Below are positions 56,061 through 64,000 of a stretch of 64,000 nucleotides of DNA, piece by piece. The DNA lies in assembly GCA_900074885.1 (NCBI GenBank), contig FJUW01000008.1:693561-757560 (forward strand), given 5' to 3'. Positions within the stretch are counted from its first letter, which is position 1; every line of letters starts with the position of its first letter. This stretch comes from Rhynchosporium graminicola (Eukaryota; Ascomycota; Leotiomycetes; Helotiales; Ploettnerulaceae). A program made the translations under genes and the position numbers. A model generated the notes under the pieces. The model was not told where the DNA came from and searched no databases. It saw only the letters and a program-made list of their open reading frames with translations.

Positions 56061-59000
56061 CTATCTCGCGCTGGCCATTACGCCTCTGTAATACTCCAGG
56101 CTCAGCTCCACGGTATGCTTCAGATACTTGTCTTCGGTGAGGGGAAGCCTCAAGATCTTGGAGAGATTGGATTTCTGTATTATATTAGCATTCCTGCTTT
56201 CATAAGAACAAAGAGTAGTACTTACATCGCCCTTCTTACCAATAGCAATCACGGTCTTAGCAACCTCCCCACTAATAGTTTCCACGGCCACCGTCTCCAT
56301 AAAACTCGGATGTCTGCTTTCCTGAACCACAGCCGGAAGTCCCGACAAGAGTCTCTCAAGAACAAGATCATCAATTGGCGCTCCCTTCTTATCATTATGC
56401 AGTAGCTCTAGGAAATCCTGGTAAATCTCTCCACCTAGGTGCCACTCAGCGATCGTACCCTCCTTGCCTTGGAATCCGTGAAGAAGGGTGCGGAGGATGT
56501 CGTAATCGAGCTCCACAATGGCCTTTGGTGCAACTTCTCTGGCGAAGGTGCGGTGAGCTTCGTTATAAGATCCTGCTTTAATGAGGCACTCGACTTCGCC
56601 GCTTGGGTTTCGCTCGACGCTTCGCATGTAGAGTGCCTTTGCCTCCCAGATCCACTCTGTTGGTATCTTGAGGGTGTGGGTTAGCGTTGTGAAGCTGTGG
56701 CTGTCTTCGGCACCGATAAGTCCTGCGTTATGTGCAAGGTGATCCTGTATAGACTTTTCTCTTGCATGGTCCGATGAGAGATGGAGAAGCACAAACATAG
56801 CATCGAGCCAACTATCCTCGCTGATAAGCTGAGCCGCGAAAGACAATGTTGTTTGATCAGCCTTCTGGCTATCATCGTCTGTGTAGCGGGCACGACCAGA
56901 TGATGTGAGAGCACGACTGAGTTGCCACGAGAGGCGAGTGTCGAGTGGAGATAGCTGGGAGTTCTCGGGTCGAAGAACGTCCTCGATATCTGAATCATTG
57001 AAGGTGTAAAGTTTCAAAAGACCCCAAAGAAGATCCTCACGCTCCTCGCGGTTTTCATCGTTCCACAAAACTGGGACTTTCTGCTCGATATACCAAGCGT
57101 CAGGTCTAGCAGTTTCCTTATCTTGGCTAAGATCTCCTGCAAAAGCTTCCACGGCAGCATCTAGCGGTTCACTAGATAAGATGCCATACCAGAGTCTGAG
57201 ACCGAAGGCCTGACGCCAGTCAAGTCCAAAACGCTTGGAGATGATGAAAGAATCCATGCGATTGTTGAGATCCTTCGAGCCGGTGCAAACACATACATTT
57301 CCTGCAAGCATTTCATACACCGCACGTACAGGCTGACTGAACTCGGAGAGCATCTGGGTCTTGTGCCAGTCGCTGAGCTGTTGACGGATTCCCTTTCTCG
57401 TTGAGTCCTTGCTACCTATGAGCGCCACGAGAGTGGCAAGGTGGAAGTCTCTGGCATTGACAAGATGACCACATGCGTCTGGAACTCGGTGGGCGGATAA
57501 TGATGCAATGGCCTTCTCTTCATCTGACGTAGCTAGAGCAGCGCCTTTCGAGGATGCATCGTCGACCAGTTTTTGCCAAAATGCAGATAGCTTATCCTTT
57601 CGGAGACGCTCTTCGATATTTGGAATCTCTTCAAGGTCCTCGGGAATGGAAACTTCGTCGAAGAGAATACTGGCAAGTTGCCATACAAGCTTCTCGTGGC
57701 TTGCGGCCGGGTTCGTAGCCGTGGATTCGTCAAAGAAGTCGCTGAATGTGAAACCTCTTGGAAGGTGAGCCTGAGGAACGCCAGTGGAATTGTCGATGAT
57801 AGACATGTCTTTTTGCTTTCTGAGCAGAGCAGCAGAGGCCTAATTATGATTAGTTTTGCTGCAGATTTGATTTCGAGAGATCACTTACTTCATTCGAGAA
57901 TTTTGCAAAACAAACATCTCGATGCTCAGAGACAACCCCTTTCTTCTGGACAGTAAGCAGGCCCTCTCGCTCACGGGCGCGACGGGACGATCTGCCAAAA
58001 GGCTTTACATTCGGAGGAGCGGCGTATACTAAAGTACCGTCAGGTCCCCATTGAGGTTTCATCGAATCGTGAAAAGCGCGGTCAGTGTCGCTCATATCGG
58101 ACATGTCGTGGTCACCAGTTTTTGGTCTTTTCGCATAGGGCCACTGTGGTACACAAGTCTTAGCAAATATTTTATTTATCGTTACATACATGAGCAGGCG
58201 CAGCAGACGGCCAAATCCCAAACTTGAATTTTAGAAAGGAATACCAACCTCGAAACCCTTGGGCTTTGCCGGAACTTTTGCCTTTACCGGACTACGAGTC
58301 TGACCAAACAACGAATTCATCAGATCAATACTAGTCGCAAAGCCACGGCCGTCGGAGACGACTCGCTTTGGCATAGGTGTCGGCTCCGAATCAGGTCGAT
58401 TTCCGTCGACATCCATCATGCTCTTGAGCAAAGCTCGATTCTGCTTCTGCGGACTGATGGTGGCCTGTAAAGTATTTGCCCAATCGTCGCCAGCAGAGAA
58501 GTTCTTCTTTGAAGGAGTTTCAGCACTCTTCAATGCTCTCATTCTAGCCCGTAGAACCGCACCAGGTGTTTCCATCGTGCCATGTACACTCTCATCTCCA
58601 TCTTGCGAGTCAACAAGCTCCGCGGTATCGTCAGCATCCAGATAAGAGCCCGCCATCTCTTCATCTGCAATACTGACAGATTCGTCGTCCTGATTTTCGT
58701 CGTCTTGGTCCATTGGCTCATCGACGCCGCTTTCAGACTGCGAACCCGCGGAGCGCTCATCTAAAAAAGACTCCTGGTTTTGCTCGTCGTTTTCACCGTC
58801 TCCACTTTCATCCTCGAACAGCTCTTGATCGTCGAATGCACCAGGGAGGACCTTCTTCTTTCTGAACTCAAAAGTGTCTTCGGGATCGGACTCAGTGTAT
58901 GTCATTTGAGACTGCGAGGCGAAAGATTCGTCCATCCGAGCTGACTTGAGAGTGGCGCTGTTTGGGGCAGGGGTGTCGGGCGGAGCGCTCAAGGTACTCT

Positions 59001-62000
59001 GACCGAATTCATCTTCCATATCATCATCTTCATCCTCGAGTGCATAGGTTGTGAAATGTTCGACATGGAATGTCCAAATCCCAGAATCTTTATCATAGTC
59101 GAGATATGTGGTACCATCTACTTTCTTGAGGCGTTCAATGTGCTTCTGATAGCCTCTAGCAGATCCGGCGTCCTTCTTCCGAGGCCAAGAATCTTCAAGT
59201 TGAATGGTCGATGGTAAGTTCAAGCCTTTACCCTCGGCTGGCTTCTGAGCAGCGTCCTGGTAGACTGTAGCTGATCGCTTTGTAAGAACAACGATGCCAT
59301 CTGGGATTTCATCAAGATCAATGGCGCTGAGATCGGCAGGGGTTTCGAAGCGAATTTGTCCAACACCATGACGTCCGACAGTGAAATCCATCACTTTCTT
59401 GCGCTGCTCCCGGTTCATCTTCCCAATCTCTTCCTTAGAAGGCTTCATCCAGTAAGCTCCAGGTTCTTTTGGTGTTTGGGAAGTCTTCGACTCGGCAGCG
59501 AAAGGGGTGATCTCTTCCTCTCGCACAATGGTCAGCTGGTTGTTACTAATGGAAACTTCAGACATTTCAGGCGCGCCAGAAGAGCTGGTCTGACTGTTTT
59601 CGTTCGTATCAGCTGAAGGATCCGAACTACCACCGTTGTTGTAGACTTGCTTCAACGGGCTAGATGAACCAGAACCAGATGCCGAGCTGTTACCATTGAC
59701 ATCTGCGCCAAATGAGACTCGCTTTTTAATGGCTGGTGGAGCCGCAGGCTGGGACTGCGGAGTTGGTGGTGCGAAGAGGTCATGGCGAAGTCCTCGGCTA
59801 ATGGTGAGCTTCTTCACACTACCAGTACTGCCGTAGTGACGAGCATTTGGACTGGCAGAGAATGCACCTGGTGCCAAAATGCTATCCTCGGTGTTAAAGC
59901 TTCGGCGAAGGCTGCTTGTAGACATGCTCTTATTCAGAGTTCTACCAAAGCTGCCAGCGCCCACCATACTACCGCCGAATCCGGGTGTGCTAGAAGTACT
60001 AGACGCGCTTCCGGGTGTGTTATAGTTGCTATACGAAAACCCAAATCCTGTTCGCTTCTGGGGAGTAGAGAGGCGTGCAGTGGAAGCCGAGTTCAGCTTG
60101 TACAGTGGGAGAGCAGCACTCTTCCTGGTCTTGACGTTGCTTGACAGAGGTGTGGCAATTGGGCCTGGGTTGTTCACCTGGTTATTTGCCAAAGGAGCGA
60201 AGATCGACGAAGAACCGCTGAAGGCTGTGTTATCGTTCAGACTTGCCGTAAGTGATTGACCGTTCTGGTTCTGCTGATTTTGCGCAGCTGGATTGAAGAT
60301 GGAATTGTTACAGCCAAGAAAAGATGATCCCTGCTGCTGGGGTGCTTGCTGCTGTGGTTGGCCCAAAGAGCTTCCAAACATACCTCCTGACTGTTGTTGA
60401 GTTGCTGTGTTTCCAAACATGCTACTTCCTCCCTGTTGCTGAGTTCCAGTAGATCCAAACAGCCCACCAGGCTTTTGTTGGTTGTTTGCTGCACCGAACA
60501 TTCCGCCACCAGTGTTTGATTGCTGGGTTTGATTGTTATTACCAAAACCTCCCCCAAAAAGACCACCTCCTCCAGTAGTGTTCTGTTGGGAGGTATTCCC
60601 AAACATACCGCCAGCTGTTGCAGCAGGTTTAGCGCCGAAGAGACCGCCAGAATTCTGTGTATTTGCGGATCCGCCGAAGAGGTTGTTAGAGGCTGGCTGT
60701 TGAGTATTTCCAAAGAGGCCACCGCCAGTGTTAGTAGCAGCCGGTGCGGCACCAAATAGACCCCCAGCAGGTTTGGCTGCAGTTGAGCCAAATAGCCCAC
60801 CTCCAGTTTGTTGGGTATTGGCGGCTCCAAACCCAAAGCCAGTGCTTGCAGCCGGTTGCTGTGCAGCTCCAAAACCGGTAGCAGCAGGCTGCTGTGTATT
60901 AGTGCTACCAAAGAGACCTCCGCCACTTCCGAAGCCGCCTGTTGTGGCTGTAGATCCGAATCCAGTGTTTGCGGCTGCTGGCTGGGATGTTCCAAAGCTG
61001 AAAGGTGTCTTAGCAGCGTTGTTGCCACCGAAAAGACCGCCGCCTGTGTTTTGTGCAGCAGGTTGTGCTCCGAAAAGACCTCCAGCTGGTTGCGCTGCAG
61101 GCTGTGCGCCGAAAAGACCACCAGAGGGCTGAGCAGCAGGTTGGGCTCCAAACAGACCTCCAGTCGCAGGCTTTGCACCAAAGAGACCGCCAGTTGTCGC
61201 AGTACTACCAAATCCAGTTGAAGCAGGTTGACTCGCACCAAAGCCTGTGCTAGCAGCTCCTCCACCAAAAACATTTGTGTTGGAAGCTGCAGGGGCACCG
61301 AAACCAGTTGATGCTGGCTGGGTAGCTCCAAACCCTCCAAAATTCGATGCGCCAAAGGCTCCTGGTTGGTTGTTGGAATTACCATATCGGCGGCCTTGGG
61401 CATAGTCTACTAGTCGCAGCTCCTCCGGAGAAAATTTCTGGTATGGCTGTTGGAAGCATATGCTTTGGAAGGAATTCTGTTGGTTCGAGCTGCTGTTAGG
61501 TTCCTTCTCGACGAAAGGTTGGAATTGGACATTCCCAGTACCCTGGCACTCTCCTGCACCTGTGGTGGTCAGAGCAGTCGATTGAGGAGCGCCGAATGCT
61601 CCTGTGTTTCCACCGCCAAAGGGGGAGCTCGTAGCAGCACCTCCGAAGGGATTAGAAGCTGCTGGTGTGGCAGTACCACCAAATGCAGGCTTGTTCTGGC
61701 CAAAGAGTCCTCCACCAGATGTTGTATTTCCTCCACCGAACGGCGAAGATGTCGTGTTGGTTGCTCCAAACCCACCAAATCCTGAGCTTCCTGCTGTGGC
61801 AGTTCCACCTCCACCAAACATACCTCCACTAGAGGCCGCAGTGCCGAATGCTGAGGGTTTCGCGGCTCCAAAAGCATTGTTGTTCGTTGCACCAAATCCA
61901 CCTGTGTTTGCAATGTTAGCTTTGGTTCTCAACCCGCCTTAGCACCTGAGAAGAGACCTGAACGAGCTCCTGGTAGCCCTTTACGCGGATCCATTTCTCC

Positions 62001-62466
62001 TGTGTAGAAAGAATACCCGGATCGTGATCGAGGAAAACGAGAAAGGTGAAAATAGTGAAGACAATGAGAAGCAGGCCGAAATGGCGCAGCGAGATGACCG
62101 ATGCCAGAAAGATCCAGAGCAGCAAATTGACGTACCTCCAGCTCCAAAGCCCCCAGTTGTTCCAGTTCCACCGCTGCCAAAGAGACCACCACCACCAGTG
62201 TTTGTAGCTCCGAAACCTGTGTTCGCAGTTGCGCCAAAGCCTGTTTCGCGCGAAGACGATCGAGTAAGCGATGAACCGCGCCGTTTCCAAAGATCTCATT
62301 CCATAGTACACGCTGATTCAAATACATTCTCGAAGGATGAAGAGATTGAAGACATACCAGTTGTAGCAGGAGGGTTATTTGCTCCAAATCCACCGCCGCT
62401 CCCAAAGGCGCTCTGCTGAGTATTGTTATTCTGGCCAAAGCCACCGAATCCCCCTCCAAACGACAT
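56061..62466 (-). CDS. NUP145: Nucleoporin NUP98-NUP96 precursor (Nup145/Nup189)
   Basis: Six exons on the minus strand: 62358-62466, 62136-62240, 58249-61901, 57889-58143, 56226-57839, 56061-56174 (1949 aa). The first ~620 residues are FG/GLFG repeats, interrupted by a Gle2-binding (GLEBS) segment at about 185-243 (FQSICFQQPYQKFSPEELRL, then YAQGRRYG). The autoproteolytic domain spans about 883-1028 (PGAYWMKPSKEEI to WTFHVEHFTTYAL), with self-cleavage expected at HF/T, that is F1021-T1022. The C-terminal product is the Nup96/Nup145C alpha-solenoid, a member of the Y-complex, with conserved WPYAKRPK near its start. The N-terminal product is the mobile FG nucleoporin. The last intron (51 bp) keeps frame and has no stop. 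Confidence 0.95.
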
Positions 62467-63762
62467 GGTGCCTATGAGAGAGGTATTCGCGTATGAGATT
62501 GTTTGTTTGTGGTCGGGCCAAGGAGAGTTGGTTGAGAAAGATTGAAAGGAGACGCGATGTGGTTGTGAAAGTAAAGACGGTCGCGCTCAATAACGACGAA
62601 GAGTCGCGAACATTAGAATTGACTATAGAAGGTCGAGATTCATCCGCTTAGAAGCAAGGATGAGGTTTGGTGAAAAGAAGAATAGGGTGTCGTTGTGTCG
62701 GCGACCAGAAGATTTTATGAGGAGAAGACTGGTAATGCTGGCAAGCATTCGAGGTGAAGTTCAAAGTTGCTCGGCAGAGGCCGCGGGCGCGAGCTAGGGC
62801 CCCACCAATCAGCACGCTCGAAAACTGCAGGTGATTGATTCTACGGCTGCCTGGAGGATTATAAGGCACTAAGAAGGGGAGAGAGCATCGAACGTCGAGA
62901 CTAGAAACTGTACTACCACTGATTATCGCACCAGTTGTTGCCTAAGAAAACAAATCGCTTTCATTTGAGTATGTGAACTTTCTGAGTCATGTCAGGCTTT
63001 CTTCAGGGCTTTCTTCGTCATTATGACTGTCCATGAGGTTTCGTCTTGAGGAGATATCATTGTCTTCCTCACTTTCCCACTGCAGTGTAATGATTATTGG
63101 ACCGATAAAGGGGTAAAGTGTCTGATGTCACTAGCAGTGAAGTGAGAATTCAAGAAATAACGCTCACTCCCAATGCTCAGACGACCAGAATAATGCGTAT
63201 GTCCATGTAAGAAAACCACGGATATGTAGGAGTAGATAATTCAAGATGAACTCGACCTCGAAGTAGAGCTAGATCCCTGTAATAAAACACTGTATAACCG
63301 AGAAAAATACCCAAGGATAAAGCTTCTTTCTATTGATGAACAGATCGGAGTCAATGTCATTTGCTTTCAATGCTTCTAAAAGACATTCCAAATCAATAAG
63401 GAATATGGAAAAATCTCTCATTTCCTAAGTCATCAATGGAGTTATATCTACCGACGCTCCCAAAAGCACTTCAAATTTGGCCACCTGTCAAGAAACAGGG
63501 TAGCACTTCAAAACTTCAATATAGCCCCTGAACACGCTAGCACGCGTCGCGTGCAGTTCAGAATTCATCCACACGTCTCCTTCTGTATCCAACACATTTC
63601 TGAAAACAAGCAAATACACGAACATCACAGGCAGCGATACGACATAAACACATCAAACCATAAGAATAGCGACTACCTATTATTGCGACCGAGAACTTCT
63701 CCCCCTCAGCGCCAATTTCCTCCTGCTCCCCTTCCTTCCGGCGCAAAACACCACATCGCAAG
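62467..63762. promoter_or_regulatory. Spacer between divergent NUP145 and centrin genes
   Basis: About 1.3 kb carrying both promoters. No gene, repeat or RNA is seen. The final 60 bp before the centrin ATG are C-rich. Confidence 0.45.
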
Positions 63763-63978
63763 ATGGCATCAACAGCACACCCCTCCTTTCCGCAGCGGCC
63801 GTACTCCTCCACACTCCACGGCAAGCTCCCTGATCGGCAAGGCAATGCATTTGGAGGATCATCGCATCCAGCAGGACGCGATGTAGGACGAGGGGAGCGC
63901 GAGAGGGCACAACGTGAGAATAAAGAGCCTGAAGTACCGCCCGTGACCGATGAGCAGAGGGAGGAGATAAACGAAGCT
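63763..63978 (+). CDS. CDC31: Centrin/CDC31, first exon only (runs off the window)
   Basis: ATG at 63763; 72 codons end in phase 0 at a GTAAGT donor (63979). The sequence opens MASTAHPSFPQRPYSSTLHG, then a Gly/Arg/Glu-rich stretch, and ends VTDEQREEINEA. That is the conserved entry to the first EF-hand of centrin, where the expected continuation is 'FxLFD'. In the family Cdc31 is the Ca-binding half-bridge protein of the spindle pole body and also serves in TREX-2. The EF-hands themselves lie beyond the window. Identification rests on the lead-in motif and the filamentous-fungal N-terminus. Confidence 0.8.
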
Positions 63979-64000
63979 GTAAGTTTGAGAAATGATCAGT

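Noticed and set aside
60237..61403. 388-codon minus frame within NUP145
   Set aside because: It is an alternative frame of the GLFG repeat array; low complexity keeps several frames open.
61902..62311. Hydrophobic frame across NUP145 intron 2 of the FG region
   Set aside because: The stretch is removed by good splice signals, and the exon frame resumes as FG repeats.

Overview
This is a eukaryotic window from a filamentous ascomycete (Pezizomycotina); the style of the genes suggests Leotiomycetes/Helotiales, but that rank is a guess. The evidence is gene content (DOT1, ATG16, YPT7, FMP27/Hobbit, IRS4, LIG4, the NUP98-96/Nup145 precursor, a centrin, a fungal rhodopsin-type membrane protein), many short introns of about 45-60 bp with GT...AG ends and CTNAC/CTAAC-like branch sites, and long non-coding spacers. 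No prokaryotic features, rRNA or tRNA genes, CRISPR arrays or intact transposons were seen. Exon boundaries are my own manual splices, checked by reading frame and family motifs, not by transcripts.

Layout. 0-16 kb is dense with genes: the start of RRP5 (minus), a YML020W-like alpha/beta hydrolase (plus), DOT1 (plus), a divergent ATG16/YPT7 pair, an SLC35F/YML018C-like transporter, a seven-helix fungal rhodopsin-family membrane protein, and a tail-anchored haem-oxygenase-like protein (minus). 17-22.5 kb looks degenerate: an F-box-like/2EXR-type protein that needs an awkward splice or carries a frameshift, and a fungal-specific transcription-factor-domain gene broken by an in-frame TGA and a -1 frameshift. 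22.6-31.4 kb is one uninterrupted 8.8 kb exon encoding the giant lipid-transfer protein FMP27/Hobbit. 32-40 kb holds a secreted M28 aminopeptidase, the EH-domain protein IRS4 and a disordered conserved protein. 40-45.5 kb is a large gene-poor spacer with simple repeats and TAGGTA-rich palindromic DNA. 45.5-64 kb holds LIG4, two small divergent Cys-rich proteins sharing an N-terminal motif, a conserved one-TM coiled-coil protein, a zinc-ribbon/AT-hook protein with XPA-like Cys spacing, the six-exon NUP98-96 precursor and the first exon of a centrin (CDC31).

Functionally this is mostly housekeeping: ribosome biogenesis (RRP5), chromatin and DNA repair (DOT1, LIG4, the AT-hook protein), autophagy and vacuole traffic (ATG16, YPT7, possibly IRS4), lipid transfer (FMP27), and nuclear pore and spindle pole (NUP145, CDC31). 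There is no biosynthetic cluster. No clear new multi-gene system is visible. The most unusual items are the divergent MCxxTP Cys-rich pair, the XPA-like zinc-ribbon/AT-hook protein, the haem-oxygenase domain split by a disordered insert and joined to a membrane tail, and the decaying 17-22 kb segment.
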